From assembly GCA_036770365.1 (NCBI GenBank), contig DAIPJH010000003.1, positions 112,703 through 176,702 on the forward strand: DNA of 64,000 nt. Reading direction: 5' to 3'. Source of the DNA: DAIPJH01 sp036770365. Lineage in GTDB: Bacteria > Pseudomonadota > Alphaproteobacteria > Rickettsiales > UBA998. The notes below the pieces were generated by a model. The model made no database searches. It worked only from the letters and a program-made list of their open reading frames with translations, and had not been told where the DNA came from. Shown piece by piece: positions 49,454 through 58,536 of this stretch. Numbering within the stretch: position 1 is the first letter of the stretch; every line of letters starts with the position of its first letter. The position numbers and the translations under genes were made by a program.

Positions 49454-51307
49454 TCACCCATGAAAATGATCATAAACCACTTGTGCCAACTGACGACTTA
49501 ATCCGCTCACTTTGAGTAGATCTTCAAGCGTTGCAGCTTCCACCCCTTTAACCGAACCAAAATGATGCAGCAGTGCCTTTTTGCGTGACGGCCCAACACC
49601 CTCGATCTGATCAAGTTCAGAACCCACAAACTGCTTGGCACGTTTCTTACGATGCGTTGTAATTGCAAAACGATGCACCTCATCGCGTAGTCTCTGCAAA
49701 TAATGTAAGGTTGGGTCATTATGCGGTAACTGGAACGGCTCTTTATTAGGTATATAAAACCACTCACGCCCCGCATTTCTATCGACACCCTTCGCAATAC
49801 ACACAAACGGAATATACACACCAAGCTCTTCCATCCAAGCCTGCACGATACTCATATGCCCCTTGCCGCCATCAATCAGCAACAAATCGGGCGTTGCCCC
49901 AGCCTTGCCTTCCTCCACATCTTTTTGCATACGAGAAAAACGCCGCGTCAACACTTGCCGCATCATCGCATAATCATCGCCCGCAACAAGTGAGGCATCA
50001 TCAATATTAAATTTACGGTAACTTGATTTCATCAAACCTTCAGAACCAGCGACAATCATACCACCCACAGCATTCGTCCCCATCACATGACTATTATCAT
50101 AGACCTCCACCCGTTGAGGCGTCGCAGGTAAATCAAATAATTTCGCCAACGCCTCCAGATGCCGTGACTCTTGCTGACGTGTTGCCAAATGCAACGCAAG
50201 TGCATCTTTTGCATTCTGCACGGCTTGTGTGACCAAGACAACCTTATCGCCGCGCTTAGGTACTTCAACTTTAATGCGCGCCACTGCATTCAGATTTAAT
50301 GCTTCCTGCAACACCTCCATCTCTGGCGTTTCATGTGAGAGTAGAATCAATTTCGGTGGCTCATGATTTTGGTAATACTGACCCAAAAACGCTTCTAAGA
50401 TTTCGCCTTCGCTGGCATCGACACCCGCAGAAGGAAAAAATGAACGGTTGCCATAATGCTGACCCGCACGATAGAAAAAGACCTGAATGCACACCTGCGC
50501 ATGATCACGGTACATCCCAATCACATCTGCGTCACTGACCGCCGCACTATAAATTGATTGATCTTGTTGAATCTGCGCCAGCGCACGAATCCGATCACGC
50601 AAGCTGGCAGCTAGTTCAAATTCCATAGCCCCACTTGCCGCATCCATCTGCGCTGCCAACGCCGTTTGTACCTCACGACTCTTTCCATGCAAAAAGGCAT
50701 AGGCCTGTTCCAGACTTTTATGATAGTCTTCTCGTGAAATACGCCCCACGCATGGTGCAGAACATCGTTTGATTTGATATTGCAAACACGGGCGCGAACG
50801 ATGTGCAAAAATGCTATCTGCACACGGACGCAATAAAAAAATACGCTGCAAAATCGCTAAACTCTGATTCAAAGCCCCCGTAGAAGCAAAAGGTCCAAAA
50901 TAGGTATCACCTTTTTTCTGCGCACCCCTGTGTTTAAAAATCTGAGGATAATCATGCGACGAAGAAAACGCAATATACGCGTAAGACTTATCATCTTTCA
51001 ACAAGATATTAAATGGCGGACGATGCTTTTTGATAAGATTTGCTTCTAACAGCAATGCTTCAGCTTCTGAACGCGTGGTAATAATTTCCATCCGCCTCGT
51101 CTGTGCCACCATCCGCATGATACGCGTCGATAGATTATGTGCATTGATATAGCTCGTCACACGATTTTTAAGAGATTTTGCTTTGCCTACATACAAGACA
51201 GCATCATCTTCACCCAACATGCGATATACCCCTGCGCTCATAGGTAAATGCTTGGCAAAATCACGGATATATTCCAATCCTATTAAGCTATCTTTTTCAT
51301 CACTCAT
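49454..51307 (-). CDS. uvrC: UvrABC excinuclease subunit C
   Basis: 617 aa. N-terminal GIY-YIG nuclease (PMSAGVYRMLGEDDAVLYVGKAKSLKNRV) for the 3' incision, UVR domain (about 200-235), UvrC RNase H-like domain for the 5' incision (EVYDNSHVMGTNAVGGMIV, LLIDGGKGH), and C-terminal helix-hairpin-helix region (DQIEGVGPSRKKALLHHFGS). Single gene on the minus strand; no strong ribosome binding site before the ATG. Confidence 0.97.
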   Translation of the reverse strand: MSDEKDSLIGLEYIRDFAKHLPMSAGVYRMLGEDDAVLYVGKAKSLKNRVTSYINAHNLSTRIMRMVAQTRRMEIITTRSEAEALLLEANLIKKHRPPFNILLKDDKSYAYIAFSSSHDYPQIFKHRGAQKKGDTYFGPFASTGALNQSLAILQRIFLLRPCADSIFAHRSRPCLQYQIKRCSAPCVGRISREDYHKSLEQAYAFLHGKSREVQTALAAQMDAASGAMEFELAASLRDRIRALAQIQQDQSIYSAAVSDADVIGMYRDHAQVCIQVFFYRAGQHYGNRSFFPSAGVDASEGEILEAFLGQYYQNHEPPKLILLSHETPEMEVLQEALNLNAVARIKVEVPKRGDKVVLVTQAVQNAKDALALHLATRQQESRHLEALAKLFDLPATPQRVEVYDNSHVMGTNAVGGMIVAGSEGLMKSSYRKFNIDDASLVAGDDYAMMRQVLTRRFSRMQKDVEEGKAGATPDLLLIDGGKGHMSIVQAWMEELGVYIPFVCIAKGVDRNAGREWFYIPNKEPFQLPHNDPTLHYLQRLRDEVHRFAITTHRKKRAKQFVGSELDQIEGVGPSRKKALLHHFGSVKGVEAATLEDLLKVSGLSRQLAQVVYDHFHG

Positions 51308-51636
51308 AAGGATAATCTAGCCATAAAATTCCTTGTTTTCAAATACTCATACTACTATCCACGAAACCTGTGGATAACTTTGTGGAAGAAACTGCGTATA
51401 ACAGGTAAGCGGTTTCTAACTAAAGCGTTTTTTCATGTTGCCCAAAAAATAGGCACTCAATGTAATGCATTGATTAATAATAATACTTTTATGAAGATTT
51501 TATGACAATTACCAAAAACGCTCCCCACAAGCCTCCAAACCATGTCAAAAAAATTAATTGTGAACAACTGTCCAACCAACCAATCCAAATTCCCCTGCAA
51601 TCTCAACCCCCTTGATGAGTCAAGCATAATTAAAAA
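51308..51636. other. 329-bp intergenic region with DnaA-box-like sites
   Basis: No gene is visible. It contains one perfect DnaA box (TTATCCACA on the minus strand, 51369-51377), two 7-of-9 matches in the same orientation (TGTGGAAGA 51381-51389, TGTGAACAA 51559-51567), and an AT-rich block at about 51480-51525. That combination can mark a replication origin, but one perfect box in 64 kb is within chance, and the usual neighbours of alphaproteobacterial origins are absent. Confidence 0.3.
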
Positions 51637-52377
51637 TTATATTAGCGGGCGTTTCAAGCCAAAACCGCCCGTCACATCGATTGTCTGACCTGTTATCATC
51701 GGAGATGCCAACAAAAAAGATGTTGCACTACATACATCTACTACATTCGATGTCCGCTTCATCGGCGTAAGCTGCTTAATTTTCTCAAATGTATCAGGTA
51801 GGTCTTGAGCATTTTGCAGCGTTGCTCCAAGCGCAATCACATTCACACGCACACGCGGTGCAAGCGCAGGCGCAAGCAACTGCACCATTTGTTCCAAAGC
51901 TAATTTACTCAAACTGTAAGAAAGAAAACTCTCCGACAAACTCCAACCGCGCAGCCCATCACTCAAACACAAAACCACTCCCTCCATCCCCTCGGGAAGC
52001 TGCGCTACAAACGCCTGCGTGAGCATCAATGGACTTTGCACATTCACCGTCATATGTAAGGCAAAACTCTCCAACGTTACACTTGATAAATCATCCCGCT
52101 CAAACACCGAGGCATTATGAATAAGAGCCGTTACATCCCCCAACATTGCGCCAGCTTCCTCCATCATACGAGCTGCATCGTCCGCCAGACATAAATCACC
52201 AGAAATCGCGGCTGCACTCCGCCCCATACCCTGTATCATTGCCACCAGCTCTGCCGCCTCAACCCGAGAATGACGATAATGTACTGCCACGTCCCATCCT
52301 TCACGCGCCAAATGCAATGCGATTGCACGCCCAACTCGTTTTGCTGCCCCTGTGATAAACACAACTTTCTGCGCCAT
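51637..52377 (-). CDS. Short-chain dehydrogenase, FolM/pteridine reductase-like
   Basis: 246 aa from the ATG at 52377, which has GGAGAGG about 6 nt upstream; the frame extends 6 codons more. Rossmann motif TGAAKRVGRAIALHLAREGWDVAVHYR, NAG-like HNASVFERDD, and catalytic YSLSK. SDG about 14 residues before the Tyr, instead of the usual Ser, recalls the Asp-Tyr-Lys arrangement of pteridine reductases and FolM. Role in pterin or folate reduction is inferred from this resemblance; no fol gene is adjacent. Confidence 0.78.
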   Translation of the reverse strand: MAQKVVFITGAAKRVGRAIALHLAREGWDVAVHYRHSRVEAAELVAMIQGMGRSAAAISGDLCLADDAARMMEEAGAMLGDVTALIHNASVFERDDLSSVTLESFALHMTVNVQSPLMLTQAFVAQLPEGMEGVVLCLSDGLRGWSLSESFLSYSLSKLALEQMVQLLAPALAPRVRVNVIALGATLQNAQDLPDTFEKIKQLTPMKRTSNVVDVCSATSFLLASPMITGQTIDVTGGFGLKRPLI

Positions 52378-52504
52378 AACACCCTCTCCATTCAATTTGT
52401 CCTATGTTGATTATCAGAGCCGTTAAAAAAACCAACAAATCATTTACTTTTATACGTCTTATTGTTAGATTCCGCGCCAAATCCACCCATCCTTGCAGGC
52501 AACC

Positions 52505-53437
52505 ATGAAACTCATCGCATGTAACAGCAACATCCCCTTAGCGCAGGGCATTGCTAACTATCTAAAGACACCCTTATCAGAAGCCAATATCCGTCGCTTC
52601 TCAGATATGGAAATCTTCGTTGAGATCTTAGAAAATATGCGCGGTGAAGACGTATTCGTTATTCAGTCGACCTCCTACCCGACCAACGACAACATCATGG
52701 AACTCTTGATAACGCTTGATGCACTCAAGCGCGCCTCTGCACGTCGCGTCACTGCCGTATTGCCTTATTATGGCTATGCACGCCAAGACCGTAAACCGGG
52801 ACCACGCACCCCGATCACCGCGAAACTCGTTGCCAATCTGATTACCTCCGCAGGAGCAGATCGCGTTCTCACACTTGACCTACACGCGGGTCAAATCCAA
52901 GGTTTCTTTGATATTCCACTCGATCACCTCCACGCACGCCCTGTGCTTGCAGAAGATATTCGCAAACATTATGCAGGCAAAGACCTTGTGATCGTATCCC
53001 CTGATGTTGGCGGAGTTGTCCGCGCTCGTGCGCTCGCAAGCCGCCTCAATGCTGACCTCGCCATCGTCGACAAACGACGTGAAAAAGCAGGCGTTTCTGA
53101 AGTGATGAATATCATTGGCGAAATTGAAGGTCGCGACTGCATCTTACTTGATGATATTGTCGATTCTGCGGGTACACTTTGTAATGCTGCCACCGCCCTC
53201 AAAGACAAAGGCGCAAATTCCGTCTCTGCTTACGTTACACATGGTGTTCTCTCTGGCAGAGCAGTAGAACGCGTAACCAGCTCAGCCCTTGAATCACTCG
53301 TCATCACTGACAGCATTTGTACCACCGATGAAGTCAAAACTGCACATAATATCCGCGTCATCAGCATTGCTCCTTTGCTAGCGGAAGGCGTACGCCGCGT
53401 CACTGAAGAAACCTCTATTTCAAGCCTCTTTGACTAA
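52505..53437 (+). CDS. prs: Ribose-phosphate pyrophosphokinase
   Basis: 310 aa from ATG 52505 (MKLIACNSNIPLAQGIA); a TTG four codons earlier is an unlikely alternative. Makes PRPP from ribose 5-phosphate and ATP for nucleotide, histidine and tryptophan synthesis. YYGYARQDRKPGPRTPIT, the metal-binding LDLHAGQIQGFF, and the PRPP loop DDIVDSAGTL are diagnostic. It precedes rplY-pth-ychF, an order widely kept in proteobacteria; a good promoter in between suggests rplY also has its own start. Confidence 0.97.
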   Translation: MKLIACNSNIPLAQGIANYLKTPLSEANIRRFSDMEIFVEILENMRGEDVFVIQSTSYPTNDNIMELLITLDALKRASARRVTAVLPYYGYARQDRKPGPRTPITAKLVANLITSAGADRVLTLDLHAGQIQGFFDIPLDHLHARPVLAEDIRKHYAGKDLVIVSPDVGGVVRARALASRLNADLAIVDKRREKAGVSEVMNIIGEIEGRDCILLDDIVDSAGTLCNAATALKDKGANSVSAYVTHGVLSGRAVERVTSSALESLVITDSICTTDEVKTAHNIRVISIAPLLAEGVRRVTEETSISSLFD

Positions 53438-53475
53438 TTTTTCATCTTTTTCTTCGCAAAACCACCGAGAAAAAT

Positions 53476-53504
53476 TTGACGTGCTATTGTTTTAACGTTA
53501 TAAA
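53476..53504 (+). promoter_or_regulatory. Sigma-70 promoter of rplY
   Basis: TTGACG (53476-53481), 17-bp spacer, TATAAA (53499-53504): the best promoter match found in the window. Predicted start near 53511, leaving a leader of about 50 nt before the rplY ATG with TTGGAG as ribosome binding site. Confidence 0.7.
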
Positions 53505-53561
53505 CCGCGTCCCTCTTCGTCAAAAGACGCTAGAGCATGAAATCATTTTGGAGTCAAAAAC

Positions 53562-54146
53562 ATGAAAACTTCTGCAGAGTTTGTCGCAACACTACGCGAA
53601 GGGACTGGCAAAGGCGTAGCACGCGCCCTTCGTCGTGAGGGGCTTATCCCAGCCGTGATCTACAGCCGTGAAGGTAAGCCAATGAGCTTCTCACTGCCTA
53701 AAAAAGAACTCACCATTACCTATCATAGAGGTGGTTTTTTCAATAATGTCGTGAACCTTACTATTGGTAAAGACAAAGTTTTTGCGCTTCCTAAAGCGGT
53801 ACAGTTACACCCTGTCACAGATGTTATCGAACATATCGATTTCTTAGAAGTGAATGACAAGTCAATCGTGCGCGTTCAAATTCCTGTACGTTTACTTAAT
53901 GTTGATCGCTGCATTGGTATCAAGCGCGGTGGCTCACTTAACGTAGTACGTCACACGATTGAACTTTCTTGCACCCCTGCCAATATCCCTGCTGCTATCG
54001 AAATTGATATGCTTGCCGTTAATATTGGCGATAGCATTCACATCAACAGCGTTCAACTTCCTGAAGGTACGAAACCTACCATTGCTCGTAACTTCACTAT
54101 CGTAGCTGTTGCTGGTCGCGCAAATAAAGACGCTGACGCAGCATAA
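53562..54146 (+). CDS. rplY: Ribosomal protein bL25 (CTC/TL5 form)
   Basis: 194 aa: N-terminal 5S-rRNA-binding L25 domain (FVATLREGTGKGVARALRREGLIPAVIY) plus the C-terminal beta domain of the long CTC/TL5 form (VRVQIPVRLLNVDRCIGIKRGGSLNVVRHTIELSCTPANIPAAIEIDM). The long form is usual in alphaproteobacteria. A strong terminator follows, so part of the transcripts end before pth. Confidence 0.96.
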   Translation: MKTSAEFVATLREGTGKGVARALRREGLIPAVIYSREGKPMSFSLPKKELTITYHRGGFFNNVVNLTIGKDKVFALPKAVQLHPVTDVIEHIDFLEVNDKSIVRVQIPVRLLNVDRCIGIKRGGSLNVVRHTIELSCTPANIPAAIEIDMLAVNIGDSIHINSVQLPEGTKPTIARNFTIVAVAGRANKDADAA

Positions 54147-54167
54147 TACACCCTCGTTAATATAATA

Positions 54168-54193
54168 AAAAGGGGCGCACTTGCGCCCCTTTT
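54168..54193. terminator. Bidirectional-looking terminator after rplY
   Basis: Perfect 12-bp stem AAAAGGGGCGCA (54168-54179) / TGCGCCCCTTTT (54182-54193), GC-rich in the middle with A and T runs at the base. It starts 22 bp after the rplY stop. The tight 2-nt loop would open to about 6 nt in RNA. Confidence 0.85.
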
Positions 54194-54234
54194 AGTATAA
54201 AAATTCAAACCATATTTCGGTTCTGCCGAAATTT

Positions 54235-54320
54235 CCTTCTCCCTTGACGAGAAAAGGTTAGAATGAAGGTAACCTAAATAAAGCCCCCACACCCTACCCC
54301 TCTCCCACAAGAGGAAAGGG
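54235..54320. repeat. REP-like element pair before pth (copy 2, inverted)
   Basis: The right part (54284-54320) is the inverse of the REP-like element seen at 24542 and 58494: read on the minus strand it contains CTTGTGGGAGAGGGG. The left part (54235-54269) is a separate dyad, CCTTCTCCC...GAATGAAGG. Two REP-like units side by side resemble a BIME. The right unit ends 13 bp before the pth ATG, so it overlaps the pth leader and perhaps its ribosome binding region. Confidence 0.65.
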
Positions 54321-54333
54321 AAAAAGAGAAACT

Positions 54334-54963
54334 ATGAAACTCATTGTTGGACTAGGCAATCCCGGAACACAATACGCCCATCATCGTCATAATATTGGCT
54401 TTATGGTTGTAGATGCAATTGCACGCCTACATAAGTTTTCTCCATTTAGTTCCAAAAACAACGCCCTCATCGCACAAGGCAAAATTGGCACTGAGGCCGC
54501 AATACTTATCAAACCACAAACCTTCATGAACCTCTCAGGACAGGCCATACAGCCATTGATGGCATTTTATAAAATCGTCCCTGAGGACATCTGGGTGATT
54601 CATGATGAATTAGAAATTGAGGTAGGACGTGTGCGCCTCAAAACAGGCGGCGGCAATGGTGGACATAACGGCTTAAAAGACATTGATAGCCGTATTGGCG
54701 TGAATTATCATCGCATCCGCGTAGGCATTGGTCGCCCTGAACATAAAGGCATGGTCAGTCATTATGTACTATCCGACTTCTCACCTAAAGACATGGAATT
54801 ACAAAACATTGTGATTGCTGGACTTAGCGAAGGCATTGAAACCATAATAAACGGACATGGCGATAAAACCTTAAATCAGATAGCGGTAAAGATTCAAGCC
54901 TTGAAGCCACCGCCAGAAAAGACTAAGAAGACGGCTGAAACACAGAACATTAAAGAAAACTAG
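54334..54963 (+). CDS. pth: Peptidyl-tRNA hydrolase
   Basis: 209 aa. KLIVGLGNPGTQYAHHRHNIGF carries the catalytic His (H19) and Asn (N20); KPQTFMNLSGQAI, HDELEIEVGRVRLKTGGGNGGHNGL and RIRVGIGRP follow. It recycles peptidyl-tRNA released from stalled ribosomes. The C-terminal 25 residues are Lys/Thr-rich. The leader contains a REP-like element, which is unusual for an essential gene. Confidence 0.97.
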   Translation: MKLIVGLGNPGTQYAHHRHNIGFMVVDAIARLHKFSPFSSKNNALIAQGKIGTEAAILIKPQTFMNLSGQAIQPLMAFYKIVPEDIWVIHDELEIEVGRVRLKTGGGNGGHNGLKDIDSRIGVNYHRIRVGIGRPEHKGMVSHYVLSDFSPKDMELQNIVIAGLSEGIETIINGHGDKTLNQIAVKIQALKPPPEKTKKTAETQNIKEN

Positions 54964-54971
54964 AGGATAAT

Positions 54972-56072
54972 ATGGGTTTTTCGTGCGGTATTGTTGGACT
55001 TCCAAACGTGGGTAAATCCACATTATTCAATGCACTCTTGTCAGTAATGCAGGCAGAAGCAGCCAATTATCCTTTCTGCACGATTGAGCCAAATGTCGGT
55101 AAAGTAGCCGTACCAGACCCACGTCTCGACAAACTCGCAGAACTCGCAAAATCAGGTAAGATCATCCCTACTCAGCTTGAGTTTGTCGATATTGCTGGCT
55201 TAGTGCGCGGCGCAAGCAAAGGCGAAGGACTGGGCAACCAGTTCCTTGCGCATATCCGCGAAGTCGATGCAATTGTCTATGTACTGCGTTGCTTCGTCGA
55301 CGGCGACATCACCCACGTTGAAGGCAGTATTGATCCGCTACGTGACTGGGAAATCATTGAAACGGAACTCATCCTCGCAGATATTGAAAGCTTGGAACGT
55401 CAAGTACAAAACCTCACCAAAAAAGCAAAGAACGACAAAGAAGCAGCGGCACGTTTAGAAGTCGCCGAAGCGGCGTATAAACTCACCGCTGAAGGTAAAC
55501 CCGCACGTTTACTCAAGCTTTCCTCACCTTCCGAAGAAAAAATCTTCAAAACCCTCGGACTCCTCACCAGCAAACCTGTGATGACCGTATGCAATGTTGA
55601 CGAAGCATCCGCAGCAACAGGCAACGAACTCTCAAGCAAAGTACAAGCATATTGCACGGAGCAAAACATTCCTTCGGTTGTTGTTTCCGCAAAAATCGAA
55701 GCCGAAGTTTCTACCCTCGCAGATGAAGGTGAAAAGAAAGAATTTCTGGAAGCATTAGGGCTTACAGAGACAGGGCTTGCACAAATTATCCGCAAAGGTC
55801 ATGACTTACTTGGACTCATTACCTTTTTTACCATCGGCCCAAAAGAAGCACGCGCATGGACATTATGGCGTGGCGCATTAGCACCACAAGCCGCAGGTGT
55901 TATCCATACTGATTTTGAACGTGGCTTTATCCGCGCAGAAACCATTGCATATGATGATTATGTTGCGCATAATGGTGAACAAGGCGCAAAAGAAGCAGGT
56001 AAACTACGCTTGGAAGGCAAAGAATACATAGTGCGTGATGGGGATGTCTTTCACTTCCGCTTTAATGTATAA
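54972..56072 (+). CDS. ychF: Ribosome-binding ATPase YchF (OLA1)
   Basis: 366 aa. GLPNVGKSTLFNALL, EFVDIAGLVRGASKGEGLGNQFL, and NVDEAS in place of NKxD, the change that shifts specificity to ATP. Coiled-coil insert at about 130-160; C-terminal TGS domain (TIGPKEARAWTLWRGALAPQAAG, YIVRDGDVFHFRFNV). Located 8 bp after pth with AGAGGATAAT before the ATG. Confidence 0.97.
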   Translation: MGFSCGIVGLPNVGKSTLFNALLSVMQAEAANYPFCTIEPNVGKVAVPDPRLDKLAELAKSGKIIPTQLEFVDIAGLVRGASKGEGLGNQFLAHIREVDAIVYVLRCFVDGDITHVEGSIDPLRDWEIIETELILADIESLERQVQNLTKKAKNDKEAAARLEVAEAAYKLTAEGKPARLLKLSSPSEEKIFKTLGLLTSKPVMTVCNVDEASAATGNELSSKVQAYCTEQNIPSVVVSAKIEAEVSTLADEGEKKEFLEALGLTETGLAQIIRKGHDLLGLITFFTIGPKEARAWTLWRGALAPQAAGVIHTDFERGFIRAETIAYDDYVAHNGEQGAKEAGKLRLEGKEYIVRDGDVFHFRFNV

Positions 56073-56154
56073 TCATTTCAAAAAACGTATTACCCCTTTG
56101 GAATTGCTGACTTGTTCGCCTAAATGACTGCGCAACATCACAGGGAGATGCTCG

Positions 56155-57153
56155 ATGCTTAATTTACTTTTTCCAAAAAAAGACGGTAAACAAGAGGAAA
56201 AAAAAGCCAATTATAACAACCCTGGCTGGCTGCGTGTTGTGGTGTTCATTTTTATGCTCTACGCTGCCTATACGGTCTATACGCAAGACCCCTCAGCCTT
56301 ACAAATGAAATCACTCACAGCGCATCAAAACTCACCTAACACCGCCACACAACCATTCCAAAACCCTAGTCCTTACAGCGCAAACAACACGAATATTGCA
56401 GGACAAAACATCCCTTTGCGCACAACACCAGAAACAATGAATACCCTTTATCGTACAGGTGGCGAGATTATGGGTAATGGTGATCGCGCAGAATGTGGTC
56501 AGCTCGCTACCGCTAAAATAGATGCCTTCATGCCAGACGGCACGCCCTTTACAGGACTAGATATCAAGCCAACGGATAACGCCATCACCATTGGTGCAAA
56601 AGCAGGCTGGTCAAATGGTCTACGCGGCATGCGCGTAGGCGGTGTCCGCGAAGTCTTTATTCCTATTAGCGATATCATGACCCCTGCTGCGATCACCGAA
56701 AAGAAACTTGATGCAACAACCCTGATTCGCTTTAAACTCCAACTCGACAAACTTGAACCCAGCAGCCCTGCGGGAACGCTCGGATTTCAATTAATTGATC
56801 TCGCACAAGGTCAAGGCGAAATCGCACAATGTGGCAGTAAGGTTTCTGTGCATGTCGATATTTGGGGTGGCGATGGCAAACGTCTCTTTAGCACAAAAAC
56901 CGCCAAAACACCCGCACCACTTACCTTTACCATTGGATCTGTCCCATATTTTTATGGGTTGGATCGAGCTGTCGTTGAACAGCATCTCGGCGGAGCGCGT
57001 CGTGTCATTGTCACTCCCGAATATCTCAAAGCCCCTGCAACCAACACTCCTCCTGTAGAAGGAATTGCTAAAGAGCTGATGGATGCCGTAGGCAAAGACA
57101 AAACAATTATTATGGATATCTATCTCATTTCAGTAGAAAATCCGCAAAAATAA
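56155..57153 (+). CDS. Membrane-anchored protein with two FKBP-like domains
   Basis: 332 aa. Cytoplasmic N-terminus, one membrane helix (about 27-42), an Asn/Pro/Thr-rich linker, then two units with the FKBP peptidyl-prolyl isomerase plan. Unit 1 (about 105-175): GNGDRAECGQ, DGTPF, ITIG, GLRGMRVGGVREVFIP. Unit 2 (about 218-295): GQGEIAQCGSKVSVHV, DGKRLF, FTIG, YGLDRAVVEQHLGGARRVIV. The shared opening G-x-G-x-x-A-x-C-G shows internal duplication; C114 and C226 occupy the same place. The Asp of the FDSS motif is not kept, so isomerase activity is doubtful. GGGAGATG precedes the ATG. Confidence 0.7.
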   Translation: MLNLLFPKKDGKQEEKKANYNNPGWLRVVVFIFMLYAAYTVYTQDPSALQMKSLTAHQNSPNTATQPFQNPSPYSANNTNIAGQNIPLRTTPETMNTLYRTGGEIMGNGDRAECGQLATAKIDAFMPDGTPFTGLDIKPTDNAITIGAKAGWSNGLRGMRVGGVREVFIPISDIMTPAAITEKKLDATTLIRFKLQLDKLEPSSPAGTLGFQLIDLAQGQGEIAQCGSKVSVHVDIWGGDGKRLFSTKTAKTPAPLTFTIGSVPYFYGLDRAVVEQHLGGARRVIVTPEYLKAPATNTPPVEGIAKELMDAVGKDKTIIMDIYLISVENPQK

Positions 57154-57178
57154 GTCTAAAAGCCTCCCAACATTCATT

Positions 57179-57205
57179 CGTCATTCTAAACGTAGCGAAG
57201 GATTT
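57179..57205 (+). repeat. Diverged copy of the CGTCATT repeat
   Basis: CGTCATTCTAAACGTAGCGA followed by AGGATTT, between the twin-FKBP gene and aspC. Compare the copy at 25173-25202: same CGTCATT start and AGCGAAG core. Confidence 0.5.
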
Positions 57206-57282
57206 CCCAAATTCTTGCATCATAGCGGGAGATTTTTTGCTTCGTTTGGCATGGCAACACTACATCTAATGGGAGAAATAAT

Positions 57283-58485
57283 ATGAGTCTTATTGCTGCA
57301 CGCCTTGCCGCTGTCAAACCTTCACCAACGATGGCGGTCACCGCCAAAGCTGCCGAACTCAAAGCTGCAGGCAAAGATGTAATTGGTCTTGGCGCAGGCG
57401 AACCTGATTTTGATACACCTGAACATATCAAACAAGCTGCAATTGCTGCGATTAATAAAGGTGACACCAAATACACAGCTGTAGATGGCACGGCGGCACT
57501 CAAAGATGCGATTATCGCTAAATTACAACGCGACAACAAACTCGACTATAAGCGCGATCAAATCGTGGTTGGTTGTGGTGCAAAACAAGTGATTTTCAAT
57601 GCGATGCTCGCTACCCTCAATGCAGGTGATGAAGTGATTATCCCTGCACCGTTTTGGGTATCTTACCCTGATATGGTCGCGGTCGCAGACGGCACACCTG
57701 TCATCATCGCTTGCCCAGAAGAAAACGGCTTCAAACTTCGCCCAGAACAATTAGAAGCAGCGATTACGCCCAAAACCCGTTGGGTCATCCTCAATTCGCC
57801 TTCTAACCCAACAGGTGCAGCCTATACTACCGCAGAACTTCAAGCTTTGGCGACTGTACTCCTTAAGCATCCCCATGTCATGATACTCTCCGACGATATT
57901 TATGAGTATCTGGTCTATGATGATTTCAAATTCCAAACCATCGCAAGTGTTGAGCCAAAACTTTATGACCGCACCCTAACCGTCAACGGCGTTTCAAAAG
58001 CCTATTCAATGACAGGCTGGCGCATTGGTTACGCCGCAGGATCAAAAGATGTCATTAAAGCAATTGCAAACGTGCAATCACATAGCACCTCAAACCCATG
58101 CTCGATTTCGCAAGCCGCTTCTGTCGCGGCACTCAATGGCGGATTAGAATTCTTGGACGCATGGAAAACAGCCTTCAAAGCTCGCCGCGACATGGTGGTT
58201 ACTGCCCTCAATAAAATTGACGGTATCCATTGCCCAACCCCAGAGGGCGCGTTCTACGTCTTCCCGCGCTGCAAAGATTTATTCGGCAAAAAAACCCCTG
58301 AAGGCAAAGTGATTACAAACAGCACAGACTTTGCAGCATATCTTCTTGACACTGCTCTGGTGGCAGTAGTCATGGGCGAAGCATTCGGCTTAGACGGCTA
58401 TTTCCGTATTTCTTATGCCACCTCAGAAAAAGCCTTGACTGATGCGTGTGCGCGTATTGCAAAGGCAGTGGAAGCATTAAACTAA
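57283..58485 (+). CDS. aspC: Aspartate aminotransferase (class I, Ib type)
   Basis: 400 aa PLP enzyme. VIGLGAGEPDFDTPEHI at the N-terminus, GCGAKQVIFNAMLATL, NSPSNPTGAAYT, SDDIYEYLVYDDF and the PLP lysine K239 in NGVSKAYSMTGWRIGYAAG. It is the Ib subgroup common in alphaproteobacteria, which interconverts aspartate/oxaloacetate and glutamate and may also accept prephenate or aromatic substrates. GGGAGA before the ATG. A REP-like element follows the stop. Confidence 0.94.
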   Translation: MSLIAARLAAVKPSPTMAVTAKAAELKAAGKDVIGLGAGEPDFDTPEHIKQAAIAAINKGDTKYTAVDGTAALKDAIIAKLQRDNKLDYKRDQIVVGCGAKQVIFNAMLATLNAGDEVIIPAPFWVSYPDMVAVADGTPVIIACPEENGFKLRPEQLEAAITPKTRWVILNSPSNPTGAAYTTAELQALATVLLKHPHVMILSDDIYEYLVYDDFKFQTIASVEPKLYDRTLTVNGVSKAYSMTGWRIGYAAGSKDVIKAIANVQSHSTSNPCSISQAASVAALNGGLEFLDAWKTAFKARRDMVVTALNKIDGIHCPTPEGAFYVFPRCKDLFGKKTPEGKVITNSTDFAAYLLDTALVAVVMGEAFGLDGYFRISYATSEKALTDACARIAKAVEALN

Positions 58486-58493
58486 ACTTATAT

Positions 58494-58522
58494 CCCCCTC
58501 CCCTTTTGGGAGGGGTAGGGGG
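58494..58522. repeat. REP-like C/G-rich palindromic repeat, copy 3
   Basis: CCCCCTCCCCTTTTGGGAGG followed by GGTAGGGGG. Same element as 24542-24571 with a CCCCTCCC/GGGAGGGG dyad. It fills the 51-bp gap between the convergent aspC and comM genes and may help end both transcripts. Confidence 0.75.
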
Positions 58523-58536
58523 ATTAATACCACTAC

